Positions 53,315 to 61,421 of a stretch of DNA of 64,000 bases are shown one piece after another. The translations under genes were made by a program, and so were the position numbers. Each line of letters opens with the position of its first letter. Position 1 is the first letter of the stretch. Below the pieces are notes generated by a model. It made no database searches, was not told the DNA's origin, and saw only the letters and a program-made list of their open reading frames with translations. The stretch is from Alistipes sp. (lineage in GTDB: Bacteria > Bacteroidota > Bacteroidia > Bacteroidales > Rikenellaceae): positions 34,605 through 98,604 of the forward strand of contig NZ_JAHHQJ010000010.1 in the NCBI RefSeq assembly GCF_020026455.1, read 5' to 3'.

Positions 53315-54550
53315 TTATTTCCAGTTCAGGATCTTGTGGAAGTCATACTCCTCGGGATTGGGGACGTATGCCTTGGCAGCTTCGTAGTCGGCCGGCGTGA
53401 TGGCGTTGATGATGTTCTCCACCACCGACGTGAATTTGTCCGACTGGATGTCCACCAGACGGGGCGGAATCTTGCCCGTTGTGGGATCCTGCAGGTCCTT
53501 GAGGTAGAGCGGCGAGACATTGCCCTCCGAATCCACGTAGACCATGCAGCCCGTCTTGCCCTCGGCGAAGAGCTTGTGCACGCCGATACCCAGCTCCGAG
53601 CAGTAGGTCAGGTCGTAGGCGATCGGGGTCTGGCAGCGGATCTCGTAGCCCAGTTCCACGGGGCGGCTCTTGACCTTGAGACCCAGCTCCTTGAGCTTCA
53701 TCTCGATCATCTCGTTGAAGATGTGTGCCTTCGAAACCTTGCCCAGTTCGGGATGTCCGTGCTCGTCGTAGGTGAAGTGGATGCCGCTCTTGCGGATCTC
53801 CTCGTCCGACAGAGCGTGGAACACGCCTTCGGAAATCACGGCAGCACCGTAGTCCATGCCCATGATCTTACGCTTGATGATCGACGAAATCACCAGGTTG
53901 ACGATCTTCTCGACGGTGATCTCTGTCTTGTCGAACATCTCGGGGATGACGATCATCGGGTAGTGGCAAGCCTCACCGATACCGAATGCCAAGTGTCCGG
54001 CCGAGCGGCCCATGGCAGCCAGCACGAACCAGTTTCCGCTCGTGCGTGCGTCGACATAGACGGCGCGGGCGATGACGGCACCCTTGTCCTTGGCCGATTC
54101 GTATCCGAACGTCGGCGTTCCCTTGGGGAGGGGCAGGTCGTTGTCGATGGTCTTCGGCACGTGGATGTTGGCGATGGGGTATTTCTTTGCCTCCAGGAAC
54201 TTGGCGATACGGTTGGCGGTCGAAGCCGTGTCGTCGCCGCCGACGGTCACCAGCAGTTTGATGTTGTTGTCGGTGAAGAACTTGAGGTTGAAATTGTTCT
54301 CGAAATCCGAGTCCTTGGGTTTGAAACGGCTCATCTGCAGGAACGAACCTCCCTGGTTGAAGATGCCGTCGGCCATCGGGTAGTCGATGTCTACGGTGCG
54401 GGGCGAGGGGTTGAACAGTCCCGTGTATCCTTCGTGCAGGCCGATGACGCGATAGCCTTTGCGCAGGAACGTTTTGGCGACACTGCCCACTACGGTATTC
54501 ATGCCGGGAGCCGGTCCGCCGCCGGTCAGAATTGCGATTGCTTCTTTCAT
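53315..54550 (-). CDS. pfp: 6-phosphofructokinase, probably pyrophosphate-dependent
   Basis: A 411-residue PFK. Two specificity positions point to pyrophosphate as phosphoryl donor: G-G-D-D at 104-107 (ATP enzymes have G-G-D-G) and P-K-T-I-D-N-D at 132-138 (ATP enzymes have P-G-T-I-D-N-D). M-G-R-S-A-G-H near 181 binds fructose-6-phosphate. The reaction is reversible and saves ATP in glycolysis. Monocistronic with its own terminator. The PPi assignment rests on these motifs only. Confidence 0.88.
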   Translation of the reverse strand: MKEAIAILTGGGPAPGMNTVVGSVAKTFLRKGYRVIGLHEGYTGLFNPSPRTVDIDYPMADGIFNQGGSFLQMSRFKPKDSDFENNFNLKFFTDNNIKLLVTVGGDDTASTANRIAKFLEAKKYPIANIHVPKTIDNDLPLPKGTPTFGYESAKDKGAVIARAVYVDARTSGNWFVLAAMGRSAGHLAFGIGEACHYPMIVIPEMFDKTEITVEKIVNLVISSIIKRKIMGMDYGAAVISEGVFHALSDEEIRKSGIHFTYDEHGHPELGKVSKAHIFNEMIEMKLKELGLKVKSRPVELGYEIRCQTPIAYDLTYCSELGIGVHKLFAEGKTGCMVYVDSEGNVSPLYLKDLQDPTTGKIPPRLVDIQSDKFTSVVENIINAITPADYEAAKAYVPNPEEYDFHKILNWK

Positions 54551-54635
54551 GTTTTTGATAGGTTTTTTATGTTTTGAGAACCTTTTTTTCGATTTCGGAC
54601 GCCCAAAAGTACTGTTTTTTTTTCAAACGGGCAAG

Positions 54636-54676
54636 AAAAAAGGAGACCACCTTGTGAGTCGGGGACCTCCTTTTTT
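54636..54676 (-). terminator. Terminator downstream of the cold-shock gene
   Basis: A 10-bp A/T-rich stem (54636-54645 with 54667-54676) lies 28 bases after the cold-shock protein stop, with a T-run on the reverse strand. Confidence 0.75.
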
Positions 54677-54703
54677 GCACTCTTGTACTTATAGTTTGCG
54701 TGA

Positions 54704-54904
54704 TTACTCAACTACAGTTACGTTAATAGCCTGTTCTCCCTTGGCGCCGGAGCCAACTTCGAACTCGACCGCCTGACCTTCGTTGAGCGACTTGAAGCCA
54801 TCCTTTGCGATGCCCGAGAAGTGTACGAAAATCTCTTTTCCGTTCTCCGCCGTAATGAATCCGTAGCCTTTCTTGCTATCGAACCATTTTACCTTACCTG
54901 TCAT
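54704..54904 (-). CDS. Cold-shock domain protein
   Basis: A 66-residue CSD protein with both RNA-binding motifs: K-G-Y-G-F-I near residues 12-17 and I-F-V-H-F near 25-29. Binds single-stranded RNA/DNA and acts as an RNA chaperone. Standard CspA-family length. A promoter with TTTTG/TTACTTTG spacing lies upstream with a leader of about 30 bases. Confidence 0.94.
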   Translation of the reverse strand: MTGKVKWFDSKKGYGFITAENGKEIFVHFSGIAKDGFKSLNEGQAVEFEVGSGAKGEQAINVTVVE

Positions 54905-54938
54905 AAAAATTAGAGAATTAAAATGTTAATTTGTTCGG

Positions 54939-54970
54939 CAAAGTAAAATAAAAATCGTTGGCTTTCAAAA
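54939..54970 (-). promoter_or_regulatory. Promoter of the cold-shock gene
   Basis: On the reverse strand TTTTG (54966-54970) is 19 bases before TTACTTTG (54939-54946), one base off the TAnnTTTG consensus. Confidence 0.5.
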
Positions 54971-55008
54971 CTTTTTGGCATGTTTTTTCGTCTTATGCGG
55001 AAAATTTC

Positions 55009-55016
55009 TATCTTTG
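55009..55016 (+). promoter_or_regulatory. -7 promoter element of the lipoprotein-rSAM pair
   Basis: TATCTTTG matches TAnnTTTG 27 bases before the lipoprotein ATG. No exact -33 TTG, only a T-rich stretch at the expected distance. Confidence 0.6.
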
Positions 55017-55043
55017 CATTGAGAATGTTAACCTCATGGCGTT

Positions 55044-55340
55044 ATGAATAGAAATCTGAAACTCGCACTGGCAGCCCTCCTGGGCTTCTCCGCAGCCTGC
55101 TCGTCGGTGAAAAACGCTCCCCGGAAGGAGGATGCGAAGAGGCAGGATGTCGATACGACGGCCGTAAAGGGATACTCCGAATTTCCCCGCCGCGTGGTGG
55201 TCATGTACGGCGTGCCTACACCCCACCGGGACAGCATCCACAACGAGCGGCTCAAACGCCTGGAACGCGGCCGTCCCGATTCGCTGCCTCCCGTGGCCGA
55301 ACGTCCGCAGGAGGAGGACCCTTCCGTCGACACGAAATAG
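55044..55340 (+). CDS. Small lipoprotein, candidate substrate of the adjacent radical SAM enzyme
   Basis: A 98-residue protein with a lipoprotein signal (lipobox F-S-A-A-C, Cys19). The mature part is charged and probably disordered, except for a central R-R-V-V-V-M-Y-G-V-P-T-P segment (residues 49-60). A Y-G-x-P segment of this kind is what I recall from the Bacteroidales 'radical SAM-associated putative lipoprotein' family (TIGR04134-like). The gene is four bases upstream of a radical SAM/SPASM gene, the expected partner. It is shorter than most members I know and lacks an obvious globular domain. The modification, if any, is unknown. Confidence 0.72.
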   Translation: MNRNLKLALAALLGFSAACSSVKNAPRKEDAKRQDVDTTAVKGYSEFPRRVVVMYGVPTPHRDSIHNERLKRLERGRPDSLPPVAERPQEEDPSVDTK

Positions 55341-55343
55341 ATC

Positions 55344-56417
55344 ATGTCACGCCGCCGGTTGGGTCTTCGCAAACGTTTGGCCCTCAATATTTTTTCCGAT
55401 CTCTATGCTTCGACGGTGCGCGAGCATCGTCTGGATACGCTTTTCTGGGAGTGCACGCTGCGCTGCAACCTCTCGTGCCGCCATTGCGGCAGCGACTGCC
55501 GGGTGGATCCCGGCGTGGCGGACATGCCGCTGGCTGATTTTCTGCAGGTGCTCGACGAGGAGGTGACGCCCCATGTCGATCCCGTCGATGTGCTGATCAT
55601 CTTCTCGGGGGGCGAAGTGCTCGTCCGTGCGGACCTGGAGGAGGCGGGTGCCGCGGTTACGCGCCGCGGCTATCCGTGGGGCATGGTGACCAACGGCATG
55701 GCCCTGACCCCGGAACGGTTCGGGCGTCTGCTCGATGCGGGGCTGAAAACGGTCTCGGTGAGCCTCGACGGTTTCGAGCGCGAGCACAACTATATCCGCG
55801 GGAATCCCCGCAGTTACGACCGCGCGCTGGAGGCCGTGCGGATGATCGTGCGCGAACCCTCGCTGTCGTACGACGTGGTCACCTGCGTCACGGGGGCGAT
55901 GGTCCCGCATCTGGAGGCGTTCGGCGACATGCTCCTCGCGGAGGGGGTGCGCCATTGGCGGCTCTTTTCGATTTTCCCGATGGGACGGGCCAAGAACGAC
56001 CCGACGCTGCGGATGACCGATGCCCAGTTCCGCGAGATGCTGGAGTTCATCCGCCGCACGCGGCAGGAGGGCAGGATTGGGGTCAGCTATGCCTGCGAAG
56101 GCTTCCTGGGCGGTTACGAGGCTGAGGTCCGCGACCATTTCTACCAATGCGCCGCAGGTGTTTCGGTGGCTTCGATCCGTGTCGACGGGGCCATTTCGGG
56201 GTGCACGTCGATCCGGGCTAACTACCATCAGGGGAACATCTACCGGGATAAGTTCTGGGACGTGTGGCAAAACCGCTTCGAGCCGTTCCGCGACCGCGAA
56301 TGGGCCCGCAAGGGCGAATGTGCCTCATGCTCGATGTTCCGTTACTGCCTGGGCGGGGGCATGCACCTGCGGGGCGACGACGGCGAATTGCTCTACTGCC
56401 ACTACCACCGGCTGTGA
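55344..56417 (+). CDS. Radical SAM/SPASM enzyme of the rSAM/lipoprotein system
   Basis: A 357-residue enzyme with the radical SAM motif CxxxCxxC (Cys41, Cys45, Cys48 in C-N-L-S-C-R-H-C), the S-G-G-E SAM-binding segment near residue 87, and a C-terminal SPASM-type cysteine cluster (Y-Q-C, S-G-C, C-A-S-C, Y-C and a final Y-C-H-Y). The overall layout and the upstream lipoprotein gene match the TIGR04133-type rSAM/lipoprotein system of Bacteroidales. SPASM enzymes usually modify peptides, so the lipoprotein is the likely substrate. An N-terminal basic stretch may contact membrane. Confidence 0.87.
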   Translation: MSRRRLGLRKRLALNIFSDLYASTVREHRLDTLFWECTLRCNLSCRHCGSDCRVDPGVADMPLADFLQVLDEEVTPHVDPVDVLIIFSGGEVLVRADLEEAGAAVTRRGYPWGMVTNGMALTPERFGRLLDAGLKTVSVSLDGFEREHNYIRGNPRSYDRALEAVRMIVREPSLSYDVVTCVTGAMVPHLEAFGDMLLAEGVRHWRLFSIFPMGRAKNDPTLRMTDAQFREMLEFIRRTRQEGRIGVSYACEGFLGGYEAEVRDHFYQCAAGVSVASIRVDGAISGCTSIRANYHQGNIYRDKFWDVWQNRFEPFRDREWARKGECASCSMFRYCLGGGMHLRGDDGELLYCHYHRL

Positions 56418-56834
56418 CCGTCCGGTCCGGAGCCGGATATTTCCGCGTTTCCTCATTTCCTCATTTCCTCCCGCCCGACCTCCCGGCTTTTTCTGTTTGT
56501 CCTTTCCCGCCGGTTTTTTCCCGCCGGTTTCTTTCCGTCAACTCCCTTCCCGTTCCCCGGTTCCTGCCTGCTCGCTCCCGCCAGCCCCCTTTTCCTTGCC
56601 TCGGCTTCTGCTTGCTCGCTCCCGCCAGCCCCTTTTCTGCCAGCTCCTCTCCGTTCCTTGTTTCTGCGAAGTGGACTGTGGAAAATTGCTTTTGGGGGAG
56701 CGGGAGAGAGTTCGTATGGCTGAAATATCGGGAAAACAGATTGTTGCAAGACTTGAAGGCCGGCCTGATAATCCTCCGCAATGAGATTTTTGAGGCGGTT
56801 TGTTATTTTTGCAGCATGTTTTTTCGGAAATAAT
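56418..56834. repeat. Pyrimidine-rich degenerate repeat tract
   Basis: Between the rSAM gene and the tRNA promoter the + strand is C/T-rich with short direct repeats: TTTCCTCA-type units at about 56450-56470, CCCGCCGGTTT twice near 56507-56530, and GCTCGCTCCCGCCAGCCCC twice, near 56570 and 56613. No gene is supported. Confidence 0.65.
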
Positions 56835-56865
56835 TTTGTCTTTTCGGAATTTAAACTTATCTTTG
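56835..56865 (+). promoter_or_regulatory. Promoter of the tRNA-Pro genes
   Basis: TTTG at 56835-56838 is 19 bases before TATCTTTG at 56858-56865, a near-ideal promoter about 30 bases before the mature tRNA. Confidence 0.75.
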
Positions 56866-56896
56866 TGCGCTCTTAGAAATGATAAGGGTACTTGTT

Positions 56897-56971
56897 CGGG
56901 GTGTAGCGCAGTCCGGTTAGCGCGCCAGCTTCGGGAGTTGGAGGTCGCTGGTTCGAATCCAGTCTCCCCGA
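56897..56971 (+). tRNA. tRNA-Pro (anticodon CGG)
   Basis: A full cloverleaf can be drawn: acceptor, D-arm with GCGC...GCGC, anticodon stem CCAGC/GTTGG with loop TTCGGGA (anticodon CGG), and T-arm with TTCGAAT. The CCA end is not encoded. The sixth acceptor pair is T-T, a mismatch. Confidence 0.92.
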
Positions 56972-56978
56972 CAAATCG

Positions 56979-57010
56979 GCAGACTGCTTGAGAGGGTAGT
57001 CTGCTTTTTT
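56979..57010 (+). terminator. Terminator-like hairpin between the two tRNA genes
   Basis: A 7-bp stem (56979-56985 with 56998-57004) followed by six Ts lies directly after tRNA-Pro(CGG). Confidence 0.6.
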
Positions 57011-57039
57011 ATTGAAAATCCGGCGGAAGCCGCAGCGTT

Positions 57040-57113
<74 letters not shown>

Positions 57114-57135
57114 CAGACAATGAAAATGGATGAAA

Positions 57136-57175
57136 CGAGAACCCCTCTGATCGTACGATCGGAGGGGTTCTCTCG
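57136..57175. terminator. Long hairpin between tRNA-Pro(TGG) and the HAD gene
   Basis: A nearly complete inverted repeat of about 19 bases per arm (57136-57175), centred near 57155, ends both the tRNA unit and the convergent HAD gene. Confidence 0.72.
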
Positions 57176-57194
57176 TTCGGCTCCCGCCGCTATT

Positions 57195-57836
57195 TTACCG
57201 GATTTCGTCGTAGAGGTTGAGATTTTCGAGTATGTGGCCGAAATCCTCCCCCGGACCGGGCATGTAAACCGCGAATCCGAGCCTTTGCGCGGTGTCGATG
57301 TTCTTCTGTCCGTCGTCGATGAAGAGCGTCTCTTCGGGGCACATGCCGCCTGCAGCGATCATCTTGCGGAAGATCGCCTCCGAGGGCTTCAGTTCGTTCA
57401 GCTCGTAGGAGAGGTAGACGGCGTCGAAATAGTCGTCCATCGCCTTGCCGTCGGCCGTAAACATCCGCCGGATGTACTCCATCGACGCGGGGTTGTTGTT
57501 CGAGAGCACGCAGGTCCGGATTCCGCGCCCGCGCAGAGCATCTATCTGACGGAGCTTCGCGAGGGATATCCCCGCGAGGAACTCCCCGTAAGCCCAGGCG
57601 ATCTGCTCGTCGCTTACCTGGGGAGTGCCCGACAGACGGCGCATTTCCTCGCATGCCTCGCCGAACGAGATGTCGCCGCGCTCTAGCCGTCCGATCATCT
57701 CGGCGGGGTAGTAGGGGTTGATCAACTCGGCCACGGCATCCATTCCGAGAGTCCGGAAAGCGGCGATGCAGCGGTCCTTGTCCAGGTCGACCAGCACGCC
57801 TCCGAGGTCGAAGACGACCGTTTTGATTGTGTTCAT
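57195..57836 (-). CDS. HAD-superfamily phosphatase
   Basis: A 213-residue HAD hydrolase of subfamily IA. Motif I is F-D-L-G-G-V-L-V at the N-terminus; the first aspartate and the glycine-for-aspartate variation at motif I position 3 are as in many YihX-like proteins. The loop-4 acidic motif is F-I-D-D-G-Q-K-N. The ATG at 57836 is chosen because the motif must lie near the N-terminus. It follows the SDR gene by 140 bases on the same strand and may be part of the same unit or independent; the substrate is unknown. Confidence 0.86.
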   Translation of the reverse strand: MNTIKTVVFDLGGVLVDLDKDRCIAAFRTLGMDAVAELINPYYPAEMIGRLERGDISFGEACEEMRRLSGTPQVSDEQIAWAYGEFLAGISLAKLRQIDALRGRGIRTCVLSNNNPASMEYIRRMFTADGKAMDDYFDAVYLSYELNELKPSEAIFRKMIAAGGMCPEETLFIDDGQKNIDTAQRLGFAVYMPGPGEDFGHILENLNLYDEIR

Positions 57837-57976
57837 GATCTGTCGTTTTTTTCTTCGTGTTATACTTCTTTTTTTGAGCCGGCTTCGGCCCGCTGCGCTT
57901 CCTTCGATCGTGCCCTTTTGCCCGGATGACGGACAACGCCTCCTCCTCCGGCGGCAGGACACTCTGCCCGAAGCGC

Positions 57977-58924
57977 CTATTTCTGAAATTTCATCGTGAA
58001 CTTGCGGATCGGACGCAATACGCACATCGGCAGCATCTTGCAGAGGGGGATCCACATGCGGTTCCACCAGTCGGGGACGATACACCGACGTCCCCGCCAC
58101 AGGGCGCGCAGTCCGCGCCGGGCACACGAGTCGGCCGTGATAAGCACTCCGAGACGCGTGCCGATGTGCTGCCAGCGGGGAGGCAGGCCGTAGAGGTCGG
58201 TGGCCACGCCTGCCGGGCAGACCGCCGTGACGCGGATGCCGTGCTCCCGAACCTCCTTCGCGAAGGCCACCGAGAACGACCGCAGATAAGCCTTCGACGC
58301 GCTGTACAGGGCCAGTCCCGGAAAGGGCATCCACAGCGAGAAGGAGGACATGTTGAGAATATGGCCCCGACAGCCGCGGCGCACCATATCGGCGGCCGCC
58401 ATCCGGCACAGTTGGGTGTTCGTCAGGTCATGCAGCAGGATGATGCGCTCGATGCGTTCGGCGGGGGTTTGCAGGATGTCGCGGAACGAGAAGATCCCGG
58501 CGTTGTTCACCAGCACGTCGACGACGGCTCCTTCGCGCTGCACGGCTTCCCACAATGCTGCGGCGGCATCGACGCGTGCCAGGTCGATCTCCACGATCCG
58601 CACGTCGGGCCGAAATCCGGCGGTGGAGGACGCCGCTTTCCGGTCGGCGCCGTCCGCCGCTGCTCCGGCTGAGCATATCTCGTCCCGTACCGCCTCCAGC
58701 GGTTCGCGGCAGTTGCCCGCCAACACCAGATTGTAACCCAGTGCCGCTAGCCGCAGGGCATAGCAGCGTCCGATGCCTGACCCGGCACCCGTGACCAGTG
58801 CCCAGGCGCTTCCCGGGGCGACGGACCCCGCCGGTCGGCGCCGATCGGTGCTGCGGCCGCTTCCGGAACGGTCTGCGTGCGAGGCGCCGCACTCCCCGCG
58901 TCGTGTGTTTGTTTCGCTTTTCAT
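57977..58924 (-). CDS. Short-chain dehydrogenase/reductase
   Basis: A 315-residue classical SDR. The cofactor motif T-G-A-G-S-G-I-G is at 45-52 after a charged 36-residue extension, N-N-A-G is at 140-143, and the catalytic Ser194, Tyr207 and Lys211 (Y-S-A-S-K) are present. The sequence around A-L-V-T-G-A and F-A-K-E-V-R-E-H-G-I-R-V-T resembles 17-beta-HSD-like SDRs. Its ATG overlaps the stop of the OYE-family gene by one base. With the adjacent 5-alpha-reductase-like and OYE-family genes, a hydroxysteroid dehydrogenase role is a reasonable hypothesis, not a demonstrated one. Confidence 0.88.
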   Translation of the reverse strand: MKSETNTRRGECGASHADRSGSGRSTDRRRPAGSVAPGSAWALVTGAGSGIGRCYALRLAALGYNLVLAGNCREPLEAVRDEICSAGAAADGADRKAASSTAGFRPDVRIVEIDLARVDAAAALWEAVQREGAVVDVLVNNAGIFSFRDILQTPAERIERIILLHDLTNTQLCRMAAADMVRRGCRGHILNMSSFSLWMPFPGLALYSASKAYLRSFSVAFAKEVREHGIRVTAVCPAGVATDLYGLPPRWQHIGTRLGVLITADSCARRGLRALWRGRRCIVPDWWNRMWIPLCKMLPMCVLRPIRKFTMKFQK

Positions 58925-60138
58925 CACGGCAGGCGTTTGAGTTCTTCGACGATCCGTCGCGGGAGGTTGTCGCAGTGCTTGCAACACTTCATGTCCACGG
59001 AGTACATCCGCGCGATGCAGTAGTTGCGGTGGTCGCAGGCGCTGCGTGTCGCCGCATCGCCCTCGCGGAGTTTTGCGACGAATGCCGGGTCGTTGACAAG
59101 TGCCCGGGCCATCTGGACCAGCTCGAATCCCGCGTCCAGCGCGCGGTCGATGCCCTGGCGGCTGACGAGTCCCCCGACATAGATCAGCGGACCCTTCAGC
59201 GCGGCCCGGAATTTTTTGGCGTCCTCGAGGAAATAGCACTCCTCGAATGGGAACTGTTTTATCATCAAGGGGCCGCACCAGCGGATGAAGTAGCGCAGCC
59301 ACAGCGGCGAGTAGTAGCTCATGGTGTAGATCGGTATCAGCCCCCGCATGACGGCCATCGGGGCCTTCGAGACAAAACCGCCCGAGAGGACGATGCCGTC
59401 CACGCCGAACGACTCGATGACTTTTGCGATCTCGATGCTTTCGGGGATCTCGATGCCTCCTTTGAATCCGTCGTACATGTTGTGCTTCACGGTGATCGCC
59501 ATGCCGCATGACCGGGCTGCCTCCACGGCCTCGCCCAGACACATGCGCATGAAGCGGATGCGGTTTTCGAACGAACCACCGTATTCGTCGTGCCGGTGGT
59601 TGGTGTAGGGCGAGAGGAACTGCGAAATGAGGTATCCGTGCCCGGCGTGCACCTCCACCGAGTCGAAGCCGGCATCGCGGGCCGTGCGCACGGCCGTCCC
59701 GAAGTCGCGGGCCACCTGTTCGATCTCGCGTTTCTTCATGCCCCGAACGGGGGTATAGGCGTAGAGGTTGAATCCCGTCGAGGCGCCGATGGGTATCTGT
59801 CCGGCGGTGGTCCAGTGGGTCATGTTGCCGCAGTGCCCGATCTGAATGGCTGCTGCGGCCCCTTCGCGGTGCACGGCGTCGGTGATTTCGCGCAGCCCGG
59901 GGACGATTTCGGGACGCAGCCACAGCTGCTTGTTGAACGACAGTCCGCTGCGACATACGGCGGCATAGGCCAGTGTGGTCATGCCCACACCGCCGCGGGC
60001 CACGGCGACGTGGTAGTCCTTGAGCTGGCGGGTGGGACCGAAGTCCTTGCCCATGGATTCGAAGGCCGCCGAACGGATCGTGCGGTTGCGCAGCGTGATG
60101 GGACCTAACTTATAAGGGGTGAAAAGTAAAGAGGACAT
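58924..60138 (-). CDS. NADH:flavin oxidoreductase, Old Yellow Enzyme family
   Basis: A 404-residue single-domain FMN TIM barrel (L-F-T-P-Y-K-L-G at the start, H-A-G-H-G-Y-L-I-S-Q-F-L-S-P near residue 165, and N-R-H-D-E-Y-G-G-S just after). It lacks the C-terminal FAD/NAD domain of BaiCD-type 660-residue enzymes but has a Cys-rich C-terminus (C-I-A-R, C-C-K-H-C). OYE-family enzymes reduce activated C=C bonds such as 4-ene-3-keto groups. It is followed, with a one-base overlap, by an SDR gene and preceded by a 5-alpha-reductase-like gene, so enone reduction of a steroid is plausible. Confidence 0.9.
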   Translation of the reverse strand: MSSLLFTPYKLGPITLRNRTIRSAAFESMGKDFGPTRQLKDYHVAVARGGVGMTTLAYAAVCRSGLSFNKQLWLRPEIVPGLREITDAVHREGAAAAIQIGHCGNMTHWTTAGQIPIGASTGFNLYAYTPVRGMKKREIEQVARDFGTAVRTARDAGFDSVEVHAGHGYLISQFLSPYTNHRHDEYGGSFENRIRFMRMCLGEAVEAARSCGMAITVKHNMYDGFKGGIEIPESIEIAKVIESFGVDGIVLSGGFVSKAPMAVMRGLIPIYTMSYYSPLWLRYFIRWCGPLMIKQFPFEECYFLEDAKKFRAALKGPLIYVGGLVSRQGIDRALDAGFELVQMARALVNDPAFVAKLREGDAATRSACDHRNYCIARMYSVDMKCCKHCDNLPRRIVEELKRLP

Positions 60139-60341
60139 TGGGTTGACAGTTATGAATGGACGGTTGAAAACAATTGGGGGTACAAATCCGGGTGCAGCTA
60201 CCGGTCACAACTCCGGATCGCAATTCCGGGCGGCGCTGCGGCAGCCGCCTGCATCGCGGCATTTCGCGCGTCGGGAGCGACCCCGGGCGGCACGTGTCGT
60301 GGCGGCCCTTCCCGCAATTCGCCCCGGCTTCTTGGGGCCGG

Positions 60342-61103
60342 TCAGTAGACGAAGGGGATGATCCGTTTCCGATGGAGGCGCGAAAACTCTTCGCCGAACT
60401 CCTGTTCGTAGCGTCGGCGCAGCGACGCGGCGCGCGGCGCGAGGTTGGCGAAGGTCCACCATGCGAAGACCGCTCCGGCCCACGACCACGAAGCCACGGC
60501 GAATCCCACCCATTCGAGCAGTTCGCCGAAGTAGTTGGCCGACGAGACGTAGCGGAACATGCCCCCGCGGGGGATGTAGTGGCGCGTGTCGCCCGGGCGG
60601 CGGAGGTGGCGGATGATGTGGTCCGAATGGAGGTTTATGACCATCCCTGCCGCGAACAGGGCTCCGCCGATATAGATGTAGGGTTGTGCGAACCATCCGG
60701 CGTAGTAGTCTGGGGGCGAGACGTAGAAGATCCAGCCTCCCTGCATCAGGGCGTTGAGCGTGTTGAAGACCATGCCCATCGCGACGATGCCGAGGGGCAT
60801 GCGGCCCTTGCCGCGGATCAGCAGCGGGAAGATGAAGGCCCGCTGGAGGTAGTGGGCCTGAAACAGGCAGAACAGCACCAGCGGTCCGGCCTGCCACATC
60901 CTCTCGGACGAGGCCCACAGCACGCACATGAGTATGAAAACCGGAGCTTCCATCACCATCCAGCCTACGCGGTTGGGTACGGGCGGCCCGAAGCGGCGGT
61001 CGAAGAGATAGCCGTAGCCCGCCTCTACGAAGTGCAGCGCAGCGTAGACTACGGCGGCCAGAAGAGTCATGATGATCAGAAAAATGTCGAAATTTTCTTT
61101 CAT
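60342..61103 (-). CDS. 3-oxo-5-alpha-steroid 4-dehydrogenase (SRD5A) family membrane protein
   Basis: A 253-residue protein with six to seven membrane segments. The C-terminal part carries the family hallmarks S-A-N-Y-F-G-E-L-L-E-W-V-G-F and a final R-K-R-I-I-P-F-V-Y, as in eukaryotic and bacterial 5-alpha-reductases that use NADPH to reduce a steroid 4-ene. The ATG at 61103 is chosen from the family N-terminus. It is the first gene of a group with an OYE-family reductase (203 bases downstream) and an SDR. Substrate could be a bile acid, steroid hormone or another lipid; this needs experiment. Confidence 0.88.
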   Translation of the reverse strand: MKENFDIFLIIMTLLAAVVYAALHFVEAGYGYLFDRRFGPPVPNRVGWMVMEAPVFILMCVLWASSERMWQAGPLVLFCLFQAHYLQRAFIFPLLIRGKGRMPLGIVAMGMVFNTLNALMQGGWIFYVSPPDYYAGWFAQPYIYIGGALFAAGMVINLHSDHIIRHLRRPGDTRHYIPRGGMFRYVSSANYFGELLEWVGFAVASWSWAGAVFAWWTFANLAPRAASLRRRYEQEFGEEFSRLHRKRIIPFVY

Positions 61104-61125
61104 AGACGTTGGGGATAAAACGCAC

Positions 61126-61133
61126 GAAAGATA
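61126..61133 (-). promoter_or_regulatory. Candidate -7 element of the SRD5A-like gene
   Basis: On the reverse strand TATCTTTC, one base from TAnnTTTG, lies 22 bases before the ATG. Confidence 0.4.
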
Positions 61134-61139
61134 GACATT

Positions 61140-61380
61140 TTTTCCGGGCTCGTCAAGTCCTGTGTGCCCTATGTTTTGTTCGTTGCGTCGTGCCGCTGCG
61201 GGGCTGTTTGTCCGGCCCGGGCGCCCGGGCGCGAACCTTGTTTGCGGAGATTGGGCCCTGCCTGCGGAGGCTGTGCCGGGTTGTGTCGGGCCTGCAGCGG
61301 CAGCCCCGGGCCCTGCCAGTGGCGGCTGTGCCGGGTTTCGGCGGCCGGTGCGGAACGGGAAGCGCCGTGGCCTGCAAATG
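61140..61380. repeat. Degenerate G/C-rich intergenic tract
   Basis: Between the SRD5A-like gene and gadB the sequence contains short imperfect repeats (for example GGCTGTGCCGGGTT near 61268 and 61327, and several GGGCC/CCTGC units). No gene is supported; open frames on the + strand translate to Arg/Gly/Pro-rich sequence. Confidence 0.6.
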
Positions 61381-61421
61381 AAAAAAGACGGCTCCGCTTC
61401 GGGGGTGAAGCGTGAGCCGTC
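61381..61421 (-). terminator. Terminator downstream of gadB
   Basis: On the reverse strand an 8-bp stem with an inner 5-bp stem (61387-61394 with 61414-61421) is followed by a run of T. It lies about 200 bases after the gadB stop. Confidence 0.75.

Noticed and set aside
58925..59956. Extended N-terminus for the SDR
   Set aside because: The frame stays open upstream through the OYE-family gene, but the SDR cofactor motif needs to be near the N-terminus, and the ATG at 58924 overlaps the upstream stop by one base as in coupled genes.
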